The notes beneath the pieces were generated by a model that worked only from the letters and a program-made list of their open reading frames with translations, was not told the DNA's origin and made no database searches. This document shows positions 36,337 through 48,289 of a stretch of 64,000 nt of DNA, one piece after another. The stretch comes from Isoetes taiwanensis (taxonomy: Eukaryota; Streptophyta; Lycopodiopsida; Isoetales; Isoetaceae). Location: positions 841,943 to 905,942 of the forward strand of contig JAJEKV010000167.1 in NCBI GenBank assembly GCA_021234155.1, given 5' to 3'. A program made the position numbers and the translations under genes. Every line of letters begins with the position of its first letter. The stretch's first letter is position 1.

Positions 36337-37455
36337 ATGGCTCCTAGGAAAAGTAATGAGGTGTCTGACCAAGTTCATATTGAAGCACCAGAGAATGCTG
36401 GTGTTCCTGCCACAAATGTCACCAATCAAGGTAATGCAGGTATACAATATTTTGAGCTCAATGTGCCAACTCCTCCTCCAACATTTGATCCAAGCATCAA
36501 TGCTAATAATTTTTTGAGAAGCTATGAGGAATACTATCAAGAATATGGACATAAGAAAGGTACTAAGTTTTCAGAATTCAAGAAGTGCTTCAAAAATGAG
36601 GAGGTGAGAGCATGGTTAGAGTACACTATCAGCATAGGTGTCAACACTTGGGAGGAGATCGAAAAGCACTTCATTGAAAGGTTTGGTAAGACAACTGAAC
36701 CACAAGATTTGGTCTTTGAATTACAGACTTTTCAGATCAAGCATGGTGAGACTGTACACCAGTATGTGGAGAGATTTCACACTTATCTAAGTAAGTGTCA
36801 AGCAAGTCAGGTACCAAATCACACCCTACACCTTGTGGCATGTTTCATAAGAGGCTTAAGTAGCAGACCAAGGGTGTACAGAAAAATGTACAAGTTGCAG
36901 AAGCAAGCAGGCTTTGATACCATACATAAGGCTTTTACCAAAGCTATTGAGATTGCTAACATGTTTTCCTATCTTCCTGATGACATGCACTCATCCAATG
37001 ACCCTTTTTTTCCAGATTATGAACCAGAATATATGGGCCCAGGTCCAATACCAGTCTATGCACTGCAGAAAGAAAAGAAGAAGGCTAGAGCAGAAGATGC
37101 AGCAAATCCTACCTCAGATGTCAGGGCAGAGATCACTAAAGTTTCAGAAGCCTTGTTGGAGGTCACCAAGCAATTACAAGAAATAAAAGCATCGAGACCT
37201 GAGAGAAAAACCTATGCTCCATGTGTGCACTGCCTAAGGGATACACACTCATCAGACTTTTGCTGGTACAGACCATGCTCAAAGTGTGGAAAAAGAGGTC
37301 ATTATGGCAAAGAGTGTCCAGTCTGCCACTTCTGCAAATCTGTTGGCCATTATGAGGAAAGGTGTAGTGTCAAAGAATATTTTGCAAGGCAGAGGCAACA
37401 AAAAGTGCTGAGCCAAGTGCACCTAGCAGACTGGCCACAGAAACCTCTCCTGTAG
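36337..37455 (+). pseudogene. Element B gag
   Basis: Start chosen at 36337 (MAPRKSNEVSDQ), the first ATG after the PBS-proximal leader that fits a gag N-terminus. The capsid-like Retrotrans_gag region spans about residues 50-230 (VRAWLEYTISIGVNTWEEI, FIERFGKTTEPQDL). Two CCHC zinc knuckles for RNA binding follow (CSKCGKRGHYGKEC and CHFCKSVGHYEERC). After QRQQ, at an A-run near 37398, the frame slips: the original continuation (SAEPSAPSRLATETSPVVRF) runs in the frame of the next ORF. Gag and protease were therefore probably one polyprotein. Confidence 0.88.
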
Positions 37456-38840
37456 TTAGGTTTGCTACTGACATCAGTACTTCAATCAGGTTTATGCAGG
37501 AAGATCAAGAAGAAGAGATTATGGCTGTGCATACAAGAGCTATGAAAAATAAAGAAGCTGCATCAATCAACAGAAGAGCTGAGGTAATCAAAGAAAAAGT
37601 GACTGAGGAAAATCAGGTTATACCCCTTCCTCCTAATCAAAAGTTTACTAAGAAAGAAAAAGAAAGCGATGACTTTGAATGTCTGATGAAAAATGCTAAA
37701 GTGAGTGTAGACTTGTTGACTTTACTAAAAATTGCTCCATCCTATAGAAACAAAATTATAGATCAAGTCAATCTCTCTCAAGAGGAGCAGATAGCCTTTG
37801 CAAACCACATCAGTGAGCAAATGCTTGTGCAGAATGAATATGATCCTGGTGCCTTTACATGTGAAGCTAGGTTGGGAAAAAATCTGCTTTCTAAAGTACT
37901 TCTAGATGGAGGCTCTCCACTTAATGTTATGCCCCACCATATAATGAAATCTTGTGGCTTGGAAGTTGACAAGAAGGCACCTATGGTGCTAAAGTCTTTT
38001 TCTAACTCGAGGATCAATCCAATTGGTGTGCTTAGCAACATTCCAATTGATGTAGGAGGGATAAAAGTTGCTGCAAGCTTTGTGGTTGTTGCATTTGAAG
38101 AAGCTGATGAAAAAACTGACATTTATGATCTGTTATTGGGTAGGAGATGGCTATCTACTGTTGATGCCAGGCCAATTTGGTCAAAGGGAGAATGCACTAT
38201 ATCTGATGGCAAGAAAACTGTTACACTACTCAATAAGCTTGGTGAATTTAAGTCATTGAACTTCATTGAAGAAGATTTATTGGTTACTAACCCATGTGGT
38301 GAATATGAGTTTGCAATAGCTACTGCACATATTGAGTCCAAGCCAGCTAAGGGAAGTATTGCTCCAAATGTAAAAGGTTTTGCCTTTCTATGGTTTGATG
38401 GAGGTGTTTCAAAAAAGTTGAGCATTGCATCTTCTGCTGCAATTATCAAAGATCATGACTGTAAGTTGCTTGCAAAAGTTGGCAGGATCTATCCCAACAC
38501 TACCTCAAACATGGCGGAGTATAAGGCTATGATAGCTGGATTACAAGAGGCCAAACACTTGGGAATAACTAACATTGTGATATTTGGAGATTCTCAATTG
38601 GTGTGCAGGCAAATATTAGGTGAATATCAAGCCAAACATGAAGACATGGGCCCTCAGAGATGAAGCTTTGAAGGAACTAGCAAGCTTTGAGAGTTGGGAG
38701 CTAAACCATATTTCCAGAGACCTTAATGAGGAGACTGATGTGCTGTGTAAAAGTGTCTTGCTCGAGCATCTAGCAGAGGGAGCTGTCAAGGAAGAGGAAC
38801 TGGAGGAAGAGGACTTGAGGCAGCTACACCCTATATAAGT
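37403..38840 (+). pseudogene. Element B protease and archaeal-type RNase H
   Basis: The aspartic protease has LLDGGSPLNVMPHHI, the DGG-type active site of plant Ty3 elements, and LLLGRRWLST near its end. An additional RNase H of the archaeal/plant type follows: D in FLWFDGGVSKK, E in SNMAEYKAMIAGL, D in VIFGDSQLVCRQ. After a frame change near 38640 comes ALRDEALKELASFESW, then ISRDLNEETDVL. This domain normally follows the Ty3 RNase H in Tat elements; here it precedes RT. Its acidic residues are intact. An acidic spacer ends at 38838. Confidence 0.82.
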
Positions 38841-38859
38841 CATCAATGCCAATACTGAA

Positions 38860-39760
38860 AAAGAGGCAAAAGAGTTGAAGATTGAGAAAAATGGTAAGGA
38901 AAGAACTTTGTTTGTAGGAGACTTGTTTAAAGAGGAAAATAGAAGTAAGGTTACTCAAATGTTTGACGATTGGAAAGATGTGTTTGCTTGGGACTATAAT
39001 GAACTTGTAGGAGTGGATAGGAATGTGTGCGAATTCGAAATTAAAGTTAAAAAAGATGTGAGATCTGTGGTGCAAAAGCTAAGGAGAATCAATGTTGCCT
39101 TGTTAGATCTGATCAAGGAAGAGTTGTGCAAAATGGAAAATGCAGGGGTTATATGTGAGATAGTGAATCCAGAGTGGTTGTCATGCATAGTTCCTGTGGA
39201 AAAGAAAAATAAAACCATAAGAATCTGTATTGACTATAGGGATTTAAACAAGGCCACTGTCAAGGATTGTTATCCCTTACCCTTCTTGGAGCAGGTTTTA
39301 CATGCTGTTGCAGGGAAAGAAATCTATTCATTCCTGGATGGATTTTCAGGCTTCAATCAAATCAGCATAAAAGAGGAAGATCAAGCAAAAACAGCCTTCA
39401 TCACTCCTTGGGGTACCTATGCAATGAAAAGAATGCCATTTGGTTTGATGACTGCCTCAGCTACATTCCAAAGGGCTATGGATGCCATATTCAAAGACAT
39501 GCCCCCAGATCAGTTCAGAGTATTTCTGGATGATCTGTGCTTAGGCACCTTGCTAAGTGATCATTTTGCTAATCTCACTAAGGTTTTTTCTCTGTGCAAA
39601 AAGGGAGGAGTGAGTCTTAATCCAACGAAGTGTCTGTTCATGTGCTCAAAAGGAGACATGCTAGGGCACGAAGTTTCAACACAAGGGATACAAGTTGCAG
39701 AGAGTAAGGTGGAGGCTTTATAGAAACTCACACCACCCAAAACTATCAAACAGGTAAAAA
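38860..39760 (+). pseudogene. Element B reverse transcriptase
   Basis: RT motifs in order: ICIDYRDLNKATVKDCYPLP, FLDGFSGFNQI, ITPWGTYAMKRMPFGL, then the catalytic VFLDDLCL (FLDD in place of YxDD) and GVSLNPTKCLFMCS. A stop (TAG, 39721-39723) and a T-run frame change near 39765 separate it from the RNase H. The homologous part of element A is 5915-6090. Confidence 0.9.
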
Positions 39761-39765
39761 GTTTT

Positions 39766-40290
39766 TTTAGGTGTGACAAGCTTTCTCAGGATGTACATAC
39801 CACACTTTTCTCACACCACAAGTCCTATCTCAAATCTGACAAAGATAGGAAAGTTCTCCAAGCATGAGAGCAAGCATATCCAGGTCCAATGGACTGAAGA
39901 ACACCAGCATGCCTTTGAAAAAATCATACAAGCCATATCTGAGTCAACTCTACTGAAACCACCTGATCCCAAGAAACCTTTCCAAGCTTACATAAGTGTC
40001 ACCAATAGGGCTATAGGAGCAGTTTTGCTTCAGGATGAAATGATAATAACATTTGCAAGCAAAGTATGGTCTGACACAGAGTTGAGATATTCCAGACTTG
40101 AGAAGAGTGCAGCAGCTTTGATATTCTTGATTGATAGGCAAGGTCATGTTTTCCAGAATAGCAAACTGGTTGTCTCTATGAAACAAAATCCCATGGCTCT
40201 CCTTTTTGCAAAAAAAAATAAACTAAAGCCAAAATATGTAGATGGGCATGCAGAGTACAAGCATATGATATCACTATTAAAGTGGTAAGT
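39766..40290 (+). pseudogene. Element B Ty3 RNase H, catalytic residues lost
   Basis: The fold is recognisable (FLRMYIPHFSHTTSPISNL, TLLKPPDPKKPFQAYISV, FASKVWSDTELRY, RLEKSAAALIFLIDRQ). The first catalytic D (LDAS in normal copies) is SVTN here, and TDHKPL is SMKQNPM. Element A has the same losses, so they are ancestral, not random decay. The A-run at 40209-40217 hosts a frame change. Confidence 0.85.
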
Positions 40291-41693
40291 CTGGTCAATG
40301 ACCTGAGTGCCTATTTACCTAACATGTTTTTTGAACATGAAGACCAGGAAGGAATAGAAGACTCAGAGGCTGTTAATAACTGTAACCTAGTCATGAGCAG
40401 CACTGAAGAACAGGATTGGCAAGAGGACATCAGGAAATACTTGGAGACCAAAGAAGTGTCAGCAGACATGAATTCCAGCCAACTGAGAAGGTTCAAAGAG
40501 AAATGTGGTAAATTTAGACTAATAAATGATGTGTTGTGCAGGGTTAACAAAGTGGGAGTACTAATGAGATGCGTGGATAAGGAAGAAGCCAAACTGGTAC
40601 TTGAAGCTTGTCATGAAGGAGTGTGTGGAGGGCATTATGCAGCAGATACAACAACAAAGAAAATTCTGAGGTCAGGTTACTGTTGGCCATCCTTATTTAA
40701 AGACTGCTATGATATTATCAAATGTTGTCACAAGTGCCAGGTCTTTGGTAGAAGAATTCTGCAACCAGCATCTCTGACAGCTATAGTATCCCCTGGACCC
40801 TTCCAAGTTTGAGGATTAGACTTTATAGGGCCCATAGACCCATTTCATCTGCTCAGCATGAATTTATCTTGGTTGCTACTGATTACTTCACCAAATGGGC
40901 TGAAGCTGTCCCTTTAAGGCAAGCAAATGCCCTAACCACTGCCAGATTTCTTCATGAGAACATATGTGCAAGGTTTGGTATTCCTTTGAAAATCATCTCT
41001 GATAGGGGTACTCAATTTATGAATGAGGTTATTGCCACATTGCTAAACACCTTCAAAGTAAAACACACAAAAAGCTCTGCCTATTACCCTCAAGGCAATG
41101 GCCAAGCTGAGTGTACCAACAAGGTCCTGAAGTCTATCCTGCAAAAAACTATAGCAGTGTCAAAGAAAGACTGGCATGTGAAGCTATGTGATGCACTATG
41201 GGCATACAGAACCACCATAAAGGCTGCCACTAAACACACACCCTTTAGCCTAGTCTATGGGATTGAAGCCATCTTACCTATTGAACTAGAGCTTCCCTCA
41301 TTAAGGTTGGCATATAAGATTAACTTGGAAATGGAAGAAGCTCATGTGGATAGGTTGGCAAAGTTGATGCAGTTGGAAGAACATAGGTATGAAGCTGAAA
41401 ATGCAGTGCAACTGAAGAAAGCAAGAGATGTGGCAGCATTCAAAGCAGCTCACAAATTGCAAGGGATTCTGAGAACTAGGGAGCTGGTGCTAAAATGGAA
41501 CAAGGCAAGAGAGAAAGTTGCAGCCAAGTTTGAGAACCTATGGGAAGGTCCCTATGAAGTGATTGGAGTTGCAGGAAGACTCATATTGGTTGAAATCTCT
41601 TGCAGATGGACATGAATTGCTCAACCCTATCAATATACTGCACCTGAAGAGGTACTGGCAACAGCATGTTGCCTTAATTCTCTTTGAATAAAA
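40218..41693 (+). pseudogene. Element B integrase
   Basis: The HHCC zinc domain (ACHEGVCGGHYAADTT, CCHKCQVFG) is followed by a TGA in place of a tryptophan at 40810-40812 (FQV*GLDFIGPI). The core retains D, D and E (GLDFIGPI, ISDRGTQF, NGQAECTNK). The C-terminal part (LVLKWNKAREKVAAKFENL) has a frame change near 41575, after which the sequence runs to HLKRYWQQHVALILFE at about 41690. No chromodomain. Confidence 0.88.
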
Positions 41694-41907
41694 TTATATC
41701 ATGCTCAAGATCTAGGTTAACTTAGATTAATTAACTTTCAGGTGTTTAGTAGCATAGGTATTGTTTCTCTTTTGAAAATATGATTAAATTGCTCAGTTAC
41801 TGGCCAGATAGTATAAATTAGCAAGCAGGTTTGAAGAAACAATCGAGTTCAGTTCTCAGATGAGAGCCAGGAATACAGGTTCATATTCAACAAGCAGCTG
41901 ATTTCCA

Positions 41908-42377
41908 TGCAGGTGTATCAGCAAATCCATTGTCACCCTTCACCAGCTGACCATTATCATGGAAATATGCACTCTTTTGCATCACTCAGGTCCCCATAAA
42001 AGTTGCTGATCACCTTCTCATAAAAAAGCAACTTGTTATGAAGACAGAAATTTCTAATGTTATTTCAAGTGTCATGCAGGTGCATCAGCAATTCCATCTA
42101 CATCCCTCACTAGTTGACCATATCCACCTAAACCTGCACCTAGTGGCATCATTCAGATTTCCAAAGTTGCCAATCACCTTCACACCAAAGGCAACTAGCT
42201 AAAGACACAAACATTCTTAACTTTTTCCATTGTCATGCAGGTGCATCAGTAGATTTCATGATCATCCTTCATTTGTTGGCCACATCCACAAAACCTGCTT
42301 CATTCTCCACATCCAAGACCCCACAGGTTGCTTATCACCTTCCCATCCAAGGCAACCTATTTGGAGAAGGACCGTCA
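41908..42377 (+). repeat. Tail repeats of element B, three units of about 150-165 bp
   Basis: Units start with CATGCAGGTG.ATCAG at about 41912, 42075 and 42236. Each holds a small hairpin around an ATCACCTTC loop: GTTGC/GCAAC (42002-42032), GTTGCC/GGCAAC (42166-42195), GGTTGC/GCAACC (42326-42357). A partial duplicate of the LTR start follows at about 42418-42497. Confidence 0.8.
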
Positions 42378-42504
42378 AGAGTATTATGCTGGAGAATCAG
42401 TCTGTCTCTTTTTTAGCATGATGCTGCCATGATTTGGCAGCATAGAAGAGCAAAGTCAAGAGTAAAAGGCTGGAAAATCAGTTTGTTCCTTTTTTTTAGC
42501 ATGA

Positions 42505-44455
42505 TGCTGCCATGATTTGGCAGCAAAGAAGAGCAAATGGCATTTCATAACAATGACTAATGATTTGACGAAATATATGCATGGACCAAGACAACTCAAG
42601 AGCTCGAGCTGAAGAACCAAGCAAGGACTTTCATTTGAAGCATCACAAGAAGGGATTTAAGGTGAAAAGGTCAAAGTCACACAAAGAGGAAGGCAAGGTC
42701 AACTCAAGGAAGCTTTATGACAATATCAAGTTAAGAAGACCCCTTTGAAGTAAGATGTTCATTCAAGTTCAAATTCTTGGGCATTAATCATGATTGGGAG
42801 CACCCTTTGCCTATACTTCCTTCATTTCACTTGCCTCCACCCCTATATATATCCCACCATGGTTCAAAACTTTTTCCCTAGTCAAGAACTTCTCACACAT
42901 CTTCAAAACAACTTCCATTTGCTTGAAACACAAAAAAATCCATTGACCTACCATCACTCAAAGTGGCTTATTCTCTCTCTAAGTCAAAAAGAGTGAGAAA
43001 GAACTCACATCTTTAATGTCAAATTGCATGGACAAGAAAAAGCTCTAAACGTGGTTTAAACCATTGCTCAAATTCACATTTGATAAACTTGCCATGCCAC
43101 ATCATCATCCACCTCACCAAATTTGTCCACCTCATCACACATCTTTTTTCTTTTCATCTCACAAAGTTTTTGACTAGGGGAAAAGTTTTGCCAAGTCACC
43201 ACGTGCCATGTCATCCTATGCCACATCATCCTTGGATTGCCCACATGTACCCCATACTCACCCCATGTCTAAACTCCTAGGTCATGCCATTCGAAAAGAA
43301 AAATATGTGCAAGCAAATCTTTTCCTAAGAAATTCTCTCATAGGATGGATAAGAGATTCCATGGAGCACAAAAAGATTCCCTAGTGGATCATGTTGTTGC
43401 CCTAAAACTTGGCTCCTAGAGAAGTGCTCCCAACATTTGAAAATTGCAAAATTCAATATTTTCTTATGCTCCCCTTTACCTTAGCATTACCTTGCCCAAT
43501 CACAGCGCGCCACGCCACACAAGCATTATTTTCCTTCGAACGCCTGTGGGATATTGTTCTTGAGTAAAAACTTCCTGACCTAAAAGGGTCGGGCCAAGAT
43601 CCGATCTCTCTGAGAGATCTGGCCCAGTAATCACGAACCTTAACCTCCATTATGTCTCTTTATGCCCCAAGAAACACCGTAGCACGCATAAGCTAGAGCC
43701 AAACAAACTCAAAAGGCCAAGAAGATGCCGGAAAGGAGAAGATAGAAAGGGGAAATTATTTGGAAACGAGGGCCAGCTTCTGTGCGAAAGATTCGACCTC
43801 TGTGATTGCATACGGAACGGATTTGCAGAATATGAGCGGAGAATGACCTGCCTTGCATGAAATACCTGAATATTTGATGCAAAATACTTGAATGTGTACC
43901 TTCATTTGATTACCTTCGATCCTGTGCCCAAGACTCTGAGCTCGGGAATTTATATTCCTATTCTGTGATGTTTCAATGAAAGAAAATTCGAACTTGGTAA
44001 GCATTGTCTTCATTCGATAATTGTTAGCATAACTTAGAAGCAAATCAAAGATCTCAATTCGATTAATTAGCCCATAAGTAAATGTGTGTCTCGAGAATTA
44101 GACATTAACAGAAAAATAAAACATTGTGGCAAAAAGTAGCTCTCGGGTTGGGATATTGACCCAAAATTGACTCAGTCATTGTGATCAAATGCCCATAGCT
44201 ACCCTAAAGATTTCCCAGTAGACTTTTTTAAGCATATCCAGCACCCTGTCTAGTGACAAATGAAATTGATTGCATGGAGAAAAGCCCAAAGGACCACTTA
44301 AGAGTAGTGTTTTGCTGTGACAGACTTTTTTCTGTTTTGGGAAACTAAACTGTCTTGGTTGTTTGAGCAATTTTACTGTAGTATTCTCTCACAGATTGGT
44401 TGCCTATAGCAACCTGGAGGTTCTACACCTGGGATTGCCAAGAATATCCTCAACA
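42505..44455 (+). repeat. 3' LTR of element B
   Basis: TGCTGCCATGATTTGGCAGC to ATATCCTCAACA, followed by the TSD TGGGG at 44456-44460. Nearly identical to the 5' LTR apart from a deletion of about 195 bp after 44128 and scattered substitutions. Confidence 0.92.
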
Positions 44456-44460
44456 TGGGG

Positions 44461-45419
44461 TAGCTCGACATTAGCTAAGGATAAAAGGCCTTAATATTCA
44501 TGTTAAAGCGATTGACACACGTCCTATTGTGGTCGGTTTAATCAAACCAATAAGGGAAAACAAAAAGGGAGGACGAACTTTTTGGGATTGCCTGCAATGA
44601 GCAGAGCTGAAGATTTAGTCCATGCAAGGAATAAGCATGCCCAGGCATGCTATCCACCTCTAAGGGTTGAAATTGCAAAGGAATTGAAGCGCGATTTCAA
44701 CCACACAATATCATGGTACTTTGTTAGGTCTTCTTGCTTCTTATGAAAGAGCCTCTGAATCCAGTGCCTTTGGATCCCAGAGAATGTCAGCATGATCCTC
44801 TTCAGATCAAACAAAAGCCCAACAGCATCGGGTCTTGTTAAATAAAGCAATCTATTTTTGTTTGCAGGAATTGAACCCCAGCTACAATAGAATTAATCTA
44901 GTTTTGTTTTAAGCATACAAGGAATCAATTCGGCCCTAAATGAAAGGCACAACCCAAAATCACCTTCTAGGGGTTGGTTTTGAGCTGCAAGGACCCAATC
45001 AGAGCTTAGAAGATCTTTAATGACAATTTTAGAGAAGTATTCTTCTTAAAATCCGAAATTGGGATGCCTCCAAAATGAATCAATCTGCAATTTATATTGC
45101 CTCAAATTGCTCTGCATGCATTCTAATGCAATTTCAACCCCTTATAGATGGATGGCATGCTATTGTTATAAATAATTTGTTCTTCCTGCAAAATCATCAA
45201 CTTATCAGAAAGTAAAACACCACAGGGTACTCGATTTACACCCAACCGGACCAACTAGAAAAGATGTCACCAAGTCAAGCTACTCTGCAAGACTGTATAA
45301 GAACAAGCTCTTTCTAGCCACCAAACACTAGTGTTACATGAACTCCTTCTAATGATATGATCAAGCAAGAAACTAGAGAAAATACTGCAAGCTAAGCCTA
45401 GGAATCTATGGACAGGTTG
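44461..45419. other. No gene recognised
   Basis: AT-rich. A minus-strand frame at 44850-44650 (LYLTRPDAVGLLFDLKRI) reads like protein but has no recognised match and no visible neighbours. Confidence 0.35.
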
Positions 45420-45734
45420 AAAGCATATTAGAGTGTACCACTTTTGGAACCTCCAAAAGTACCTACACTAGATACTTCAGAATTAGGTACTTACTCATTT
45501 TTCTTTTCATTAAAACTAATTCAAAAATCCAAAACAATAGTCAAAGACATATTAATATTTAAAGTTAAGATAAAAATAATGCTATCGGAGGTCATAATAA
45601 TTACAATAATTCTAAAACATACCTTTTATTGAAACTATTACACAAGTACCCAGTACCAAATGCTAGCTACATTTTTGGATACTTTTGTGGTTCCTAAATG
45701 ATACTTTTTAAGGCACATCCTAATATGCTTTTAC
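45420..45734. mobile_element. MITE, copy 1
   Basis: Terminal inverted repeats AAAGCATATTAGAGTGT / ATCCTAATATGCTTTTAC enclose an AT-rich noncoding body. A second copy in the opposite orientation is at 57273-57589. Shared inner blocks include TGTACCACTTTTGGAACC and CATTTTTCTTTTCATTAAAAC. The TSD is unclear. Confidence 0.75.
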
Positions 45735-46029
45735 TTTGACAAACAAACCCAATCTGAAAACTAGACTTCAAGACCTTTCTAACAAGGTAAGAATCGATGA
45801 ATTCTAAGTTGTGTACGCGGAGATATTACTTCTCAAAATCATCCTTCTATTTATAGGTTACAACATCTTTTTTTGCTTTTTGCTTTTAAATAAAAGTCAA
45901 GGTTTATTTTTAACTCTCTCTTTGATAATATCAAGGTTTAGTCATACTGGATGGTTTTCTTACTTCATCATATCAATAAATATTGTTCTATGCAAGGCCA
46001 CTCCCCCAAGCACCATATCAATTCCTTCC

Positions 46030-46282
46030 CTTCTCAAGATTGATTGTCCTCGATCATCTGTCTTAAAGGTTTCCATCCCTTCTCAAAGACTAATCCTACT
46101 CGATTATTTGCCTTGAGAAGTAACAACCGTTTCGCAAAGCTAGTCACCTGACTATCTGTTTTGAAAGATTTTTTCATCTCCTCTCCAAGGTTGGTATATT
46201 TACCATCTATCCTTGCGAGGCTCATAACTTATACACTCTCCAAGGCTGGTAATCCTACTATCATTCCTTGAGAGCTCCTCTC
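46030..46282. repeat. Degenerate tandem hairpin units of about 55 bp
   Basis: About five units of the type CTCTCCAAGGCTGGTAATCC..CCTTGAGAG. The arms pair (CTCTCCAAGG / CCTTGAGAG). In the unit at 46077 both arms have changed (CTTCTCAA / TTGAGAAG). An isolated unit recurs at 47309-47346. Confidence 0.55.
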
Positions 46283-47399
46283 CAACGAAAATTTTAGTGG
46301 TCCCGGTGGGCCATTTGGCCCCGAATTAGCAATTTTAGCAAAATGCGTTGGCCGACTTGAGTAGGATGAGTTGGCTCTATGGGGGCCGCAGATTCGCCAT
46401 TTCGTAGAAGTTCGTTGATAGTTAGGCGATTGAAATCGCCAAATCATCATTTGGCGACCTGCGACACACTAAAATTTTGGCCATTTGGATCCCACGGATG
46501 GATCACCATGGCCAAGGAAATGGGCATTCTAGCATAAAATATAACCTTATGAGAATACGAGTTTGGCCACATCCAAGGGGGGTTTATTAAGGCCTTCAAC
46601 TTCGCCACTTACCATAATTATAATGTTACATGCGTTTCACAATTCATAGGCCACAGTCAGCAACCCAATCGACTTACATAAGTTGCCCATGAGTGGTCAC
46701 GACTCGGTGAATGCATACATCTTACAAAAATGCTATAGTTACAAAAGGGCCTTTTTTGTGTTTAAAGATCCTTAGAAAAATATTGATGTCTTTAATACCA
46801 TTCAAAATTAGCATAACGTGTTTTCGTTTTCTTTCGTGCAGATATTTGGCGGAGTAAAGACTTTGGAGAAGTTGGCTTATAATTAATGAGATGTTTCTAT
46901 TTTTATGTTTGAAGTGCACATATGTAGATGCTGGATAGAACTTGGTGCACTTTTGTCAAATGCGTTTTTCGTGTTGGTAGTGTGTGCCCATTGTCTTAAT
47001 TATTTTGTGGTGCACGATTATTATATTATGTATTTGTTAGTACATTTAAAAGGGAAATCAACTTAGTATTGTCTTTATCTTTGGGAGATTTACTATACGT
47101 TGTAAGACTTCATAAAAAAAATTGCCATTAAGTTACGACTTTAGTAGAGGCTTGGTCGAAAAATGGCCATTTAGATTGCAACTTCCTTGCAGAAAATTTT
47201 GAAAAATGGCCAATTCGTGCCACACTTAGATGTCTGAAGAACAAGGGGAATGGCCAATTGATTTTATGTAGGATAAATTATAGGCTCCTTAAAGTTTTCC
47301 ATGCTCCTCTCCAAGGCTGGTAATCCTACCATCAATCCTTGAGAGGCACTTAGGATATGGTTGTTGTGCTGCAGACACAATAACCCCCCTTTTACCTAG
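46283..47399. other. No gene recognised; palindromic patch
   Basis: AAAATTTTAGTG (46281) and CACTAAAATTTT (46468) form an inverted pair about 200 bp apart and may bound a small MITE. The rest is AT-rich and ends with a single 55-bp hairpin unit. Confidence 0.35.
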
Positions 47400-47408
47400 A
47401 GCAAACAT

Positions 47409-48250
47409 TTGAAAGAAAAGATAACTTCCTTAACTCAAATCAAATGTGGTCAATGCTCAACCAATCTAGCAATCGCATGCACGGACAAATACCCCTGTAC
47501 TTATAATCGCAAATGCCCAAAATACTTTAGGTTGCTCCTTCAGAGAACAGAAGCTGCAGCACATGACACACCAGTACCGCAAGTCCAACAACCTGCAAGA
47601 CGTCAATCGGGGTCACCGTCAACACGAATGTCGGCCAGCAGCCTACCGGGCACCATCATCACGCCGCGTCGCCACCAAAGCCGTGTGGGCGGTGCCCTCA
47701 CCGGACGTTGAGCTCCGTGAGCGCAGGCGACGGAGCCACAACCTGGTAGTTCGGGGCCTGCCGGAAGAGCTGGGAGAGAATCTCACCCGGAAGATACACA
47801 CACAGATCCTTGGGCGCATGACGTTTCCTGGTCCATGACCTGTTCAGGTTACGTGACCAGCCTGGTGTGGGGTCCAGCGCCCAGGCCACAGCCGAGTCGT
47901 GGTGTTCACGGTTGCGGATGCACGAGTTCGAGAGGCCATACCGTGCGGGGCAAAGGGCGGAAGGGCACATCTTCGTCACGCGGCCGGGATCTTAATCCAG
48001 TGCAATAGGAGGCACGCAGGATGGAGTTCGCTAGGGGTCGGGGGGCGCCTTGATCGATCAAATCTTTGCGGCTACGCACCTTTCGACCAAATGCTACCCG
48101 CTGCCTCGGCTCGCCTCGATCCTCCGCAATCTGCCCCTACAACTTCGGAGTGCGCTCTTTCGGTAAAATCGCCCTCTTTGCCTCTTACGCTTGTCCAGAA
48201 GTACGCCCCGCCAACTTCGAGTCTGCTCCCACTGCTGATCCATCCGTGAC
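47409..48250 (+). pseudogene. LINE ORF1-like region
   Basis: Broken frames. The beginning has a possible cysteine cluster (IKCGQCSTNLAIACTDKYPC). An Arg/Ser-rich stretch follows, then HNLVVRGLPEELGENLTRK, which resembles the RNA-binding core of LINE ORF1. The same kind of start is seen in the fragment at 11.7 kb. The rest to 48250 has no clear frame. Confidence 0.5.
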
Positions 48251-48289
48251 ACACACTACACAAGCATCTCCGACCGCTCAATAGGAATT

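Larger units (their letters stand above)
34148..44455 (+). mobile_element. Element B: complete Tat-like Ty3 LTR retrotransposon
   Basis: Two long LTRs, the 5-bp TSD TGGGG, a PBS, gag, protease, an archaeal-type RNase H, RT, a degenerate Ty3 RNase H, integrase and hairpin tail repeats, in that order. The LTRs are very similar by eye, which suggests recent insertion, yet the coding region has several frame breaks and two stops. Either it moved using proteins from another copy or some breaks are sequence errors. Confidence 0.92.
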
